A stretch of 64,000 nt of DNA, from the NCBI GenBank assembly GCA_946811695.1, contig OX328124.1, positions 25,560,126 through 25,624,125 on the forward strand, read 5' to 3'. A program made the position numbers and the translations under genes. A model generated the notes under the pieces. The model made no database searches. It worked only from the letters and a program-made list of their open reading frames with translations, and was not told the DNA's origin. This stretch comes from Gonocerus acuteangulatus. Its lineage: Eukaryota > Arthropoda > Insecta > Hemiptera > Coreidae. Below are positions 53,826 to 64,000 of this stretch, in pieces. Numbering within the stretch: position 1 is the stretch's first letter; the number at the start of each line of letters is the position of its first letter.

Positions 53826-54987
53826 GACGCTGCTATGAGCTCATATGAAACGCATAATTACTACGTGTTTCTTAATGTTTCTTCACCGAACATATCTAAG
53901 GTATGTTTTACATTTTTCAAGAAAGGATTATTTTACCATGGAGGGTTTCTATGGACGAAAAGTAAATCTTTCGGTTTTAGTTCATTCAGTGGGAAGAATA
54001 CTGGAGTATTTCACAAGGAGTCCAAGGATAGGTCGGACACGTGTCAGGCAAGGAGACGACCGACTTCTTTCAAGGTAGAAATAGGGTCCGTAAAAAAGGT
54101 TGAGAGGAGGAGAGATGGTTTGGATATGTTTTCTTATTGTAATCAACTATTATATGTAACACCATAACACCCACTTAGTTTGATAAGATGTGACCAAGAA
54201 GGACAACCAGTCAATAACATAATTCTTGTCCACTAATACTCCTCAGTCCCATAGGAAATCTAGAGTAAACTTTACACCTATCCTAGACCTTCAGGTCCAT
54301 TATACGCACACATTTATTCAGCTCCATCTTTGTTATCACCCCACTTTATGTATTATGGTATACAACTAACAGCTATTGCTGAACTGGATTTCCAGCTGAA
54401 CTAGGAAGAGGATCTTCTAAAACTAATTCGAATATATCGGGCTAGAGGCATTGAAATGCAAAGCTGAAATCCCTCCCTAACACTGCCCACGTCCTCAAAA
54501 GGAGACATGAGTCACGGATGAAGTCTCACAGATGGTCTATAAGTCCATCTCAAGAGATTTAAAAAAAAAATGAGTTGACGTAGGCCAGGGACAAGGTAAT
54601 AAAATGTCCGTCACGCAGGAGCTGCACTAGTAAGAACATTTCTCAGACAGATATGTATGCTACATTCCTGAATAATTTGCTTGAATTAACCTATACACAT
54701 ACATATAAAATAATTATGAATATTTAAATGCTTACGTCCATTTATACATGACATAGATTTTGGTACCGATTATCAACATGTTAGCACCCATTTCTATTCA
54801 GGATAGGGATTATGCCTTTTATTTTTAATCTTAAACAGGTTAGATCCTTGTAATAATATCTGTAATAAACGGCTGCCTCAATTTTGTTCTGACATAAATA
54901 CCAACTTCTAAAGAACCTACCGAATTAATGTTTTTTTAACAATACGTCTCGTCCCTTAGATACTCACGACGGATACGGCATTTCGTT
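53826..54987. other. intergenic, weakly repeat-like
   Basis: A + frame at 53845-54078 ends GRTRVRQGDDRLLSR, faintly like a Tc1/mariner transposase linker but too short to call. At about 54735-54820 a decayed minus-strand SINE body is visible (AGCACCCATTTCTATTCAGG). Otherwise nothing. Confidence 0.35.
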
Positions 54988-55085
54988 ACAAAAAGTCCGA
55001 CTCGCAGGAACTGCAGCATCTTAGCGCGGTTCCGTTCATGCCCCTAGTGCCATTTGATAAGCTTAGAAAAGAAATAAACTTTTTT
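54988..55085 (-). repeat. R1 right-end fragment, inverted
   Basis: AAAAAGTCCGACTCGCAGGA, CATCTTAGCGCGGTTCCGTT and CCCTAGTGCCA match the R1 terminus. Further R1-like sequence lies downstream but is weak. Confidence 0.65.
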
Positions 55086-55285
55086 TTTTTTTATATATCT
55101 CGTGAAAATTGTCAAAATCCTCTCGAACATCTCGAATAAAAGTGATATTAAGGCGTCAGGGACACCGACAGTAGCTAACTTTTACACAGAAGCGGAAATT
55201 ACAGAATCTGGCTCTCATTCTAAAGCAAAGCTCTATAAATCAATACAAAATATGCCTAATAAAGCCTTTCTAGAGGATACAGAAG

Positions 55286-55537
55286 CATGGGCGTATATGA
55301 GGGGGGGGGCTGAGGGGGCTGCAGCCCCTCCCGAAATTTTGAATTGATGATAAAAACTTCTCGTAAAACCCTTAAAAATAAATTAAATAAGATCACTTAG
55401 TTCATAAAACATATTTTATTTTACGTGTAATAGCGTTTTAGTTGCCTAAAACTATTCCAAGCTCTAAATATTTAGTATTCCATACCCTGGAAATGGTCTC
55501 AGCCCCCCCCCCGAAATTGATTTTATATACGCCCAAT
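55286..55537 (-). mobile_element. CATGGGCG hAT MITE copy C
   Basis: CATGGGCGTATATGAGGG…TTTATATACGCCCAAT, 252 bp, flanked by the exact duplication TACAGAAG (55278-55285, 55538-55545). Inverted relative to copies A and B. Confidence 0.88.
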
Positions 55538-55545
55538 TACAGAAG

Positions 55546-56800
55546 GACCAAGAAGAAGTACACCAGATTGAGTAGAATACCCTGCCTAATATAGCCTATA
55601 TAGAATAATATGCCGAATAAAACCTATCTAGTAAATACACAAGGACAAATAAAAGTCTTGACGAATAACAAGTCAAGAAAAAAAACTTTATTTAACAAAA
55701 TAAAACAAAGTTTAGTTGCCCAACTACAATAGAATAATATACCTAATTAAGTCTATGGAGTAGACACAAATGGACCAAAAACAATTCTTGTGGAATATTG
55801 TTTTTTTTTTTCTAATTAAATACTTTTTATCAATATTTAGTATATAACCTTTGTTGAAAACTATTGATTGCTAATTGATGAATCGGTTTACAACTAAGTA
55901 GTCTTTATGAATATTTAGTATATAACCTATGTCTGGATCTGTGTTTTTGGGGTGCTCTCCGCCTAGGCTTTGTATTTGTGTCGGCAGATACCTGGGGTAT
56001 ATTTACAGCTCTTGAGGATTAACTCTTAGCAGGTAAATTTCCTGCGGCCCCCTTGTTTCTACGGGCATTGAACCGCCATATTCGCTCATAGTATCTAACC
56101 GTTGTGAAGTTTATTTTTTGGATTTAGGACTTAATATACATATGTAGACTAAATCATAGCAAGAAGTAATCCTCCGTCGTCGGTTCTTAACTATGTAGAC
56201 TCGCTAATGTTATCCAATCTTAGATACATCGTATTTAAAATCCACAGCAAAAACACGACATTTCATCAGAATCCCCTGCTGAATAAAACTTATATAGAAT
56301 AATATGCAAAATAAAGCCTATCTAGTGGATAAAAATAGAGGAAAAAAGCCGTTCGTAGAACGGATTTTCGTGGTAGAAAATCTTAAAAGTATTTCGCTCA
56401 GAAATCTCCGAAATATTGTCACTAATTTTACGTATCCTGTTTTATAGCCAAATAGATTTATATTCTATAATCAATAAGAAAAACCTACTAACAATAAAAA
56501 ACTATGGGTAACAGATGAAAATAGGGAATACCAAGAATAATTCTAAAGAACGAAATCAACACCAGTACTGTAATCTAGATATTCATACGGCATCTTCGAA
56601 TTCTAACAAACAAAATATTGATTCTAATTATACGTATCCTGTTTCATTGACAAATACATTTGACTACTATAAGCAATTAAAAACACTAGGGAATATGCCA
56701 AAGAACTCGGAGTAGGAGCCTCGACAGTTTCAAGACATTTGAAGGAAATCGACAAATCCAAAACTGACATTTCATACGGTACAGCCTGATATATTTTTAA
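55546..56800. other. intergenic, nothing recognised
   Basis: AT-rich. AATATGCC(T/G)AATAAAG-CTATCTAG phrases recur at about 55250, 55590, 55745 and 56290, suggesting a loosely repeated unit I cannot define. Small frames only. Confidence 0.35.
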
Positions 56801-56809
56801 CAATGAATT

Positions 56810-58615
56810 GTTTTTCTTATTTTAATTAATCTGTTTTATTGTCAAATACATTATCCAACTTTAAGCAATTAAAAAATAACAATGAATAAAAACAAACAAA
56901 AAGAACCGTTCGAATAAACGAAATCAATTACTTCAAAGTTTAAGCACTTATTTCTCCGATTGACATAGCCTAATCAAAAATTGTTTCAGAATCTTTTTTG
57001 TAGAACATTTAGTAAGCTTTCGCATGGTAACCCTCCGTTTATCAATATTCCTAACCGTCTTCGAGATATTAGGGAATGTATACGAAGTTCCCAAAACATT
57101 TCATGTCTGTTAATAAAATATTTTATTCTAATCGTTCCTTAGCTCCAAACGTAACCAAAATTTTAACATATTAGTGTTGATGAAATTCAAACATGCAGAA
57201 AATGTTTCAACTGAATCCCATAATTTTATGTATCAAAATCAAAGACAAAAAGAACAGTTCGAATAAGCGAAATCAATTACTTTAAAGTTATAAGCACTTA
57301 TTTCTCCGATTGACATCGCCTAATCAAAACTTTCATTAGAACCTTTTTTGTAGACCATTTAGTAAGCTTTCTAGTGGTATTCTTCCGTTTCCCAAATTCT
57401 CAACCTTTTTCGAGATATTAAGGACAGTATACAAAGTTACCAAAACTTTTTTATGTCTGTTAATAAAATATTTTATTCTAACCCTTCCTTAACTCCAAAA
57501 GCAACAAAAATTTCCACATATTAGTTTTAATGAAAGTAGAACATGCAGTAAATGCTTCAACTAAATCCCATGATTCTAAGTACCCAAACCAAAAACGGCA
57601 TTCAAAAATTATTTTTTCAGTTTTCTAAAATGTTAAACTTTTGGTTACTTTTGGAGTTAAGGAAGGGTTAGAATAAAATATTTTATGAACAGACGTGAAA
57701 AGTGTTGGGAACTTCGTATACTTTCATTAATATCTTGAACACGGTTGGAAATTTTGATAAGTAGATAGAAACTATTTGGAAGCTTTCTAAATTCTCTACA
57801 AAAAAGATTCTGAAACAATTTTTGATTAGGTGATGTCAATCGAAGAAATAAGTGCTTAAAACTTCAAATACGTCTTTTTAGTTCTTATGAACGGGGTTTT
57901 GTCGTTCTTTTTGTAATTTTTGTCTCTTTCCCTTAGTGTTTTATTGCTTTTTATTTTTGTAATTTCTTATGTTAGGAAAATTTATTTGTGTGTAAGACAG
58001 GATAGGTAAAATGAGACCAATTTTCTGTTGCAAGAAATATTGAAAAGTTTTGGGAACTTTGTATACTTTCGTTAGTATCTCAAAAACGGTTGACAATCTT
58101 GGGAAGCAGAAGGTTACCATTCGAAAGCCTACTAAATGCTCTACAAAAAAGGTTCTGAAGAAAGTTTTAATTAGGCGATGTCAATCGGAGAAATAAGTGC
58201 TTAAAACATTAAAGTAATTGATTTTGTTTATTCGAACGGTTCTTTTTGTCTGTTTTATTCCTTGTTATTTTTAAATTTCTTATAGTCGGATAATGTATTT
58301 GACAATAAAACAGATTAAGTAAAATAAGAAGATCAATTTATTGTTAAAAATGTAGCGTTCAAAGAGAGAGATCCTTAGACTTTCCAAATGCCTCTGAGTG
58401 GAGGCCTTTCTGCCCGACTTATGGGATAGCTGACCCATACAGGTAAGATTGTAAATCAAGACCTTTCAAGACTGGTTTGTTTGAGATTTCATTTGGATAG
58501 GTGTTTCGCTATTGATCTAAACAAAGTAATAACTGTTTCTATTTTATGCCTTCATAAACACTAAAGATAAGAACGGAAACGCGCTAAGATGACGCAGTTC
58601 CTGCGAATCGGACTT
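56810..58615. mobile_element. R1 copies in head-to-head inversion
   Basis: 56810-57600 reads as inverted R1 (TTTATTGTCAAATACATTAT, CACTTATTTCTCCGATTGAC twice, CTAACCCTTCCTTAACTCC). From about 57625 the same modules run forward (GGAAGGGTTAGAATAAAATA, GGAGAAATAAGTGCTTAAAA, TTTGACAATAAAACAG) to the right end AAACGCGCTAAGATGACGCA and GGACTTTT at 58615. The centre is near 57615. Confidence 0.65.
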
Positions 58616-58904
58616 TTATTCAAAGAGGATGCCACTAAAGCTTACTATTATTGGAACAATAGAAAATGTGCTTCTTGCCATTTCTTTTTTAGTTTGGGGA
58701 TGGCAGGTACCATTTTTTTTTTTTTTTTTTTTTTTTGGTGTGGGGAAGGATGAGTCTTCACTGAATCGTTGTAGGTTCTAACATAGAATTCCAGGCCATC
58801 CCTAGAGAAAGAAATCAGGTAGCCAGATCTTAGGACACGAGCAATCACTAGCTGTGCGGAATTAAAAAACCTTTAATATTTTAAGTATTTTAATAAACAG
58901 ATAA
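58616..58904. other. short unassigned segment
   Basis: It contains a T run (58711-58736). A minus frame across it is low complexity. Confidence 0.4.
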
Positions 58905-59035
58905 TCAAGGCCTTTCAAGACTGGTGGAACCAAAATAATAACTGATTCTATTTTAATCTGTCCAAATTAGACTATGGTTAGGAATGGAACCGCGCTAAGA
59001 TGATGCAGTTCTTGCGAGTCGGACTTTTTTTTTAC
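58905..59035 (+). repeat. R1 right-end fragment
   Basis: CTTTCAAGACTGGTGGAACC, then AACCGCGCTAAGATGATGCA and GCGAGTCGGACTTTTT. The uninterrupted AAGACTGGTGG confirms the SINE insertion in copy 2. Confidence 0.68.
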
Positions 59036-59535
59036 TTTTAACTTTGACATATCGTCCCTACCATGCCAAACTATCGATGGTCACTATCCTTGGTGTATCG
59101 AATAGGTAGTTTAGTCCCTTGGAAGACCACTAATCCTAGGGTTAAGGTAGGACCCCAAGGGTTGTGGATTGAACACATTCCTAGATGTGGTCCACACAGT
59201 TCATCGCTTCAACATTAAACCGACCTTGATCTAAAGACCTTCCTCTTCACTAGTTTCAAACAGCCTTCCTTAGTGTATCGAATCACATCTTTAATGACAA
59301 ATGTGGCTTTTAATCTGACGGGAATGAGGGATTTTATTGGGAAACTATGTGGAGCTGTTTGATAGTCAAGTGTAGCATGGCCTTTCTAACATCACTATCA
59401 ACGGCTTGTTCAACCTTGATTCCCTACTGGTAACCTTATCGTTAAATAGTACCTAGACAACATATTTCTTTCCCTCCAACTGTGGGGAAAATGCCAGAAC
59501 TTCCAACAAAAGATCGTATTTTTTTTTTAAAGTTG
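59036..59535. other. unassigned
   Basis: Moderate G+C with no repeat ends or coding motif I recognise. Confidence 0.35.
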
Positions 59536-60003
59536 TTTTTAGCACGTTTGATCCCTCCCTCCATTGTGAATAAACCCGCTTATGACGTCGACCTTACGGA
59601 AAATCCGGAAATGCCATGGAAAAATGCGAACCAAATAACAGAAATAAACACTTATATGATTTTCGTATATTTTCTTAAATATCTGGAAAAAGGTGGGGAA
59701 ATCGTGGTGAGTGTGCAGTAATGATTCGAAAGTATACGAAATTTCCTAAAAATTCGATTCTGAAGTAATTTTCGACGGGGCGATTTCTTCAAGAAATATG
59801 TGCTTGAAATTCGGATACAGTAAGATTCCTGTCCATTGTGGCGCCGAAAATCTTGTTTTTCTTTAAGATTTCATTTTAAATTTTTCAAACGAGTTTAATT
59901 TTTTCACGAAAGAGTACTTTTCTATTACAAGCTTTCGAAACGACACCAGGGCTAAGTGCGGAAACGCGCTAACATAAGACAGTAGCTACGGGTAGGACTC
60001 TAA
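59536..60003 (+). mobile_element. R1 short copy, about 470 bp
   Basis: The left end TTTTTAGCACGTTTGATCCC and the right end AACGCGCTAACATAAGACAG are both present, with ATATCTGGAAAAAGG and GATTCGAAAG between. The TA array and direct units are absent, so it is an internally deleted member. The 79-codon frame across it is not a gene. Confidence 0.55.
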
Positions 60004-60339
60004 TTTTTATTTATTTATTTTTTCATGTCTAGTATAAATCCTTTAAAAATATCCAAAAAATTATCTTAGATCCAAACATTTGACATTGATGAAATTCATC
60101 CCTTATCAGTTGATAGTGAGAAGAAAGTAATTTATGATTACTTTCTATAAGAGCTGTACTATCCGAAATTGGGAAGTAATTGGGCTTCAATTTGGGGCAA
60201 GAGGTTCCGCGTCTGCATTTCAAAAACATTTACCATAAATGCAAATTCCAATCGTTTGCAAGATCAGTCTTAAATGATTTCCAAACGATCAATGAAATTA
60301 GACAGAAGAGAAGTTCTAACAAAAATATGTTTTACAACA

Positions 60340-60344
<5 letters not shown>

Positions 60345-60430
<86 letters not shown>

Positions 60431-60440
60431 GAGATAGAGA
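60345..60440. repeat. (TA)n then (GA)n microsatellite
   Basis: TA run to about 60392, then GA run to about 60440 with a few interruptions. Confidence 0.95.
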
Positions 60441-61009
60441 GAGTATATAATATATAATATGAAACTTTCAGTGGGTTTCAACTAAGACTGCGCCTACATT
60501 GGACCCGTATTTCTCCTGATCCGATCCAATTCGATTTCGTTTGACCGACTACGGCCGACGTGAGTGCCTACATTGGTTCCGGCACGATCCGATCCGATCT
60601 AGTCACAGCTCGTCAGTAATGAACTCGTAGTGAAGTTAAAATGAGTAATTAATTTAAGAAATACCACCTAATAAGCATAGAAACCTTTGATTACCTTGTC
60701 CGAGGTATAAAGTAAGAGTTGAGATGACATATAAACATAGAAATAATATTTGCATCTTCTAACAGATTAGAGTTTAAAATATAACTTTTGAGGTTGCACT
60801 CATGACAGAATGTTTGAAAAATGTCTACAAATCTTTATCGATCCTACTTAGAAGACTCCGAAAATGATCCCCGTTAAAATTTATAAATTTGTTTTCATTA
60901 GTTCTGCATAATTTATTAATTTTGTTTTATTCCTAACCGGTTTCTAAGAAGCCCCGCGGCTTTGTTACGTTTTGCTCTTACGTAACAACAATATATATAT
61001 ATATATTAT
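60441..61009. other. intergenic, weak direct repeats
   Basis: G(C/T)GCCTACATTGG occurs twice (about 60490 and 60566), with GATCCGATCC boxes after each, suggesting a decayed MITE. The rest has no feature I can support. Confidence 0.3.
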
Positions 61010-61347
61010 TTTTTTTATGGCGTGCCAACCTTAGGGCATGGGCGTATATAGAAAATAATTTCGGAGGGGGCTGGGATAATGTCGGGGGGGGAGGGGGGGG
61101 GGGGTTGGCTGAGACCATTTCCGGTGTATGGAATACTAACAATTTAGATCTTGGAAGAGTTTTAGCCAACTTAAACGCTATTACACCTAAAATAGAATAT
61201 GTTTTATGAACTAAATGATCTTATTTAATTTATTTTTAAGGGTTTTATGAAATTTTTACCGATCAAATCAAAATTTCTGGGGTGGCTGCAGCCCCCTCAG
61301 CCCCTCCCCCTTATATACGCCCATGCCTTAGGGTCATTAACGCAATC
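61010..61347 (-). mobile_element. SINE tail split by CATGGGCG hAT MITE copy B
   Basis: The hAT MITE occupies 61037-61325 (289 bp, CATGGGCGTATATA…TATATACGCCCATG) with the exact duplication CCTTAGGG (61029-61036, 61326-61333). Joining the flanks restores a minus-strand SINE tail (GCGTTAATGACCCTAAGG, then TTGGCACGCC and A-rich sequence). Confidence 0.88.
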
Positions 61348-62237
61348 GAATAAACCTTTCATAATATTTTGTGGCGGTCTGTTTTTCTAATTTGTAGTTA
61401 TTTAATTAAGTCAGTTTTAAATTTTAGATAATAATTACCGTTCTTTTGAATTTATTACTGCTATTGGCTTACACCAGGCCGCCAGATGACCGCAAACAGT
61501 CCTATGTGCGATTATTTCGTATTTAGGCTTTTGAAGCCACTATAGGGAGGGATGAAACAAGCTAAATATCAATGAGTAAGTTTATATTGTCTAGGACATT
61601 CCCATTCTACATGAGGCATTACTCAGATTACTCAGCTACATCGGAACGAGCATCTTTTTATGTTGTAGGAAGATATGGAATGAAGTCATACTCCATTCAA
61701 GCGATCTTTTAATCCATTCAAGAAATTATTAAACCTAGTAATAAGGAGAAACTTGCAATGTAATCAAGGCCACGCTTATTTACAACGGTCATTGGCTCGG
61801 AGAAATAAGTTATTTGATATTATAAGATATTTATTTTAAGAGAAGATTTTTCTTTGAACATTATGTAGTTAATTGTAGTTGAAGGAAAATGATTTATTGT
61901 GCGATGTCAGCATGAGGAAATGATGTAATTTATTATACCAGTACTGGTAGAATGAACCTGTTTCTTGGCTATACTTGGCTCGGGTTATAATCTCAGGATT
62001 TTCTTCTTACATTTCCTCCTTAAGATTTTCTCCTTACAATTAATCCTGAACACCCGCAGCCATGTTTTTTCAACCACTTTTTTTTTTAAATTTAATTATT
62101 TGAAATCTGTCAAAATATTGACTGTACAATCATCAAATAAAATAATACAAAAGTTGGAAGAAGCCAATAATCGTTGGTACTTCCAGAGTTGGGTAGACAA
62201 ATATTTTAATGATCGCAATAAGACTGGGTAAGTAAGC
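61348..62237. other. intergenic, one doubtful exon-like frame
   Basis: A + frame at 61965-62231 ends KLEEANNRWYFQSWVDKYF, then NDRNKTG directly before GTAAGT, so its last part could be an exon. The N-terminal half is hydrophobic AT-rich translation. No partner exon found. Confidence 0.25.
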
Positions 62238-62249
62238 TTATCTCAGGAC

Positions 62250-62660
62250 CACGGGTTCTGATAAGCCGCCTGGGAGGGTTGTCTGGATGAGATTGGGAAG
62301 ATAAGGATAGACCTTCAGGATTAGGATGGTGAGACAACTTAGAGTGGAACGTTTCGAAAAGGATTTTGGCAAGTTCAAGGTGAAACGGGATGTTAAGGTC
62401 ATTGTGGAGAGTTTGGTGGATTCATAGAAGGGGGAATGTACCATCATTTGACTGGAATGACTGCATATTGATCGAATGACTGTTTTGTATATCGTAAGTT
62501 TGTTCTGTATCGATAATTTAGGTGAGGGTACAAGGAGTCGTCTATCTTTTGGTCAGCTCCTGTCTTTTGAGTCTCGTGTGAGGGTTCCATGTCAGTCGGC
62601 TGTCAAGGAATAATTCTAGATATCGAACCTCGTTAGATGCTGGAAGTGTTTCAACCATTT
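62250..62660 (-). pseudogene. Jockey-type LINE reverse transcriptase C-terminal remnant
   Basis: The minus-strand frame reads NEVRYLELFLDSRLTWNPHT, then RLKRQELTKR. This is the thumb motif Y-L-G-L-x-L-D-x-x-L-T-W of Jockey-clade LINEs. Later frames give KLSIQNKLTIYKTVIRSI and HNDLNIPFHLELAKILFETF. Many frameshifts and stops. It differs from the element at 1630-4158 and is far older. Confidence 0.75.
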
Positions 62661-63065
62661 AAGTTCTGTTTTGAGGTATTCGTTTACCATCTCATCACGA
62701 GCCATTGACACCTACTATTAATTTTTTAAACCCATTAATAATTCCCACGAATAATTTATAATGTATGCTAATAAATATATAAACACACGTAGAAAAGGTT
62801 AGGCTTTCAACAACCCAGAAGAGCAGATACAGTAAAGGTTTCCGATTCTTAACAGAACGCATACTAGGGAGACCTTGTGGTCAGTACTACCCTCCAGCCA
62901 CCTTTCCCCTTTGCAAGTTCCCATAGAAGGCTGCGTTGGCCTAGGAGCGGGTTGGTTTCCCAATTTAAAGTACTACCCATAGCTTGCCCAAGCTTTGAAC
63001 TAAAGTCTTCCAGTAATTGAATCGAGTGCTGTATCACTTCAGTCATGGCCACCGAGTACATTGAA
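62661..63065. other. intergenic
   Basis: A 70-codon minus frame (62864-63076) in a GC-richer patch has no known motif and may be old LINE-derived coding sequence. Confidence 0.3.
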
Positions 63066-63120
63066 TATAAAAGCACTATAGTGCTTTTATAATAGTGCTA
63101 TAGTCTTATTATAATAAGAC
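63066..63120. repeat. two adjacent perfect palindromes
   Basis: A 26-bp palindrome (63066-63091, centre GCACTATAGTGC) is followed 11 bp later by an 18-bp palindrome GTCTTATTATAATAAGAC (63103-63120). Confidence 0.9.
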
Positions 63121-63449
63121 AATAATACTAATAAGGGCAATTAAATTCGATGCGCCCGATATAAAAGAAAAAAAACAAAAAAAAACAGATTAATGATTCA
63201 ACCTGTTTACCTCCGCTCTTATTTCTCTCAGCTCTATTACAATCTCAGCAATAGTTGTACGACATTTTATCTTGGTTATAACAAGGACATTCATCTTTTA
63301 ATACATCTAACGTGCCGCAGTAGATCTATTTATTTTAATGTGCCTAATTCATCTATACAATTTTGATACCTTTAAAATTATTATAATTGTGTTGACGTTA
63401 TTTTAAAAGTATCAAGTTCCCTTCAGGTTCAATTTAAAGTTTTAATGGT

Positions 63450-63830
63450 GATATATGTAACCGTTTTCGAGAAAAGTGGATAAAACTAGTTTTTCTAACT
63501 AATTTCCGATTTGGGTACTTAGAATGCTTTGGATTCCGTTGAAATATTTTCTATCTGTTTGAACTTCATCCAAACTAAGATATTTAAATTTTGGTTACAT
63601 GGCGTGAAGGAACTATTCGAGGAAAAATTGTATTAACAGACATGCGTAGTTTTTACACAGAATAGTGGAAAGAAACAGATCATTCGAAAGCCTAAACAAT
63701 TTCCTTCAAAAAAGTTTCAGGTAAATTTAAGCTTGAAGAGGGATCAGCAGGAGGGAGAAAGTACTTCACAAGAGACACAAGGTTTATTCGAAAAGGCGCT
63801 ATTTTGTCGCAGTTCCCGCGAGTTTTTTTC
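63450..63830 (+). repeat. R1 partial copy
   Basis: AACCGTTTTCGAGAAAA, GGGTACTTAGAATGC, GTTGAAATATTTTCT, ATTAACAGACAT and the decayed right end GTCGCAGTTCCCGCGAGTTT follow R1 order. Confidence 0.6.
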
Positions 63831-64000
63831 TTAGATAGGTTTTGAGTTTTTGATATTTCCTATCGCGCTCACTAGGGTCATTTGATTACTTAATAAAAGT
63901 GTTATTGGATTCTAATGAATCTCACATTCCTGATTCACGCCGGACGTCATTGGGGACGTCAGCAATCTTGTTTGATTATTGATCTCGTTGTTTATTTATC
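63831..64000. other. window end
   Basis: Nothing supportable. GGACGTC occurs twice at about 63942 and 63955. Confidence 0.5.

Noticed and set aside
53845..54078. Tc1/mariner transposase fragment
   Set aside because: Only GRTRVRQGDDRLLSR is suggestive. No catalytic motif or TIR accompanies it.
60180..60437. 85-codon frame ending in Arg-Glu repeats
   Set aside because: TA and GA microsatellites read as protein.
1..64000. CRISPR array, operons, riboswitches
   Set aside because: The direct repeats seen lack regular spacers. Spliced genes and SINEs show a eukaryotic nuclear genome.

Overview
This is AT-rich, intron-rich eukaryotic DNA, very probably from an arthropod and most likely an insect. 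Two conserved nuclear genes, both on the + strand, read best as arthropod-type orthologues. Everything around them, and most of their introns, is transposon debris: Jockey-type and I-type LINE fragments, copia, Helitron, hAT, piggyBac, Merlin and PIF-like elements, and SINEs. I see no operons, CRISPR arrays, intact tRNA genes or organelle DNA.

Layout. 1-121: possibly the last exon of a gene that starts before the window. About 395-4740: a large foldback element with a Jockey-type LINE inserted in one arm. 7605-12407: the gene for the non-muscle (cytoplasmic) myosin essential light chain, 147 aa, with a 28-nt second exon. 12.4-16.4 kb: intergenic, with an inverted-repeat element and the first copy of a repeat family I call R1. 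16490-39725: ornithine decarboxylase antizyme in five coding exons, including the +1 programmed frameshift (TCC TGA T) in exon 2. Its first intron is 13.8 kb and its second carries a piggyBac remnant inside a hAT-like element. 39.8-64 kb: no host gene I can defend. This part holds tRNA- and 5S-headed SINEs, a copia fragment inside a piggyBac-like TIR frame, a triple nest (hAT / Helitron / hAT MITE), a Merlin element, a hAT MITE family with clean 8-bp target duplications, many R1 copies and a second Jockey-type LINE remnant.

The two genes are not functionally linked. Myosin essential light chain stabilises the lever arm of non-muscle myosin II and unconventional myosins. Antizyme senses polyamines through ribosomal frameshifting and sends ornithine decarboxylase to the proteasome. 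The repeats show a clear time order, since several elements sit inside others with intact target-site duplications.

Exon boundaries were set by eye from GT/AG sites, reading phase and family conservation. No alignment or database search was run. Family names for repeats rest on terminal sequence, target-site duplication length and short protein motifs.
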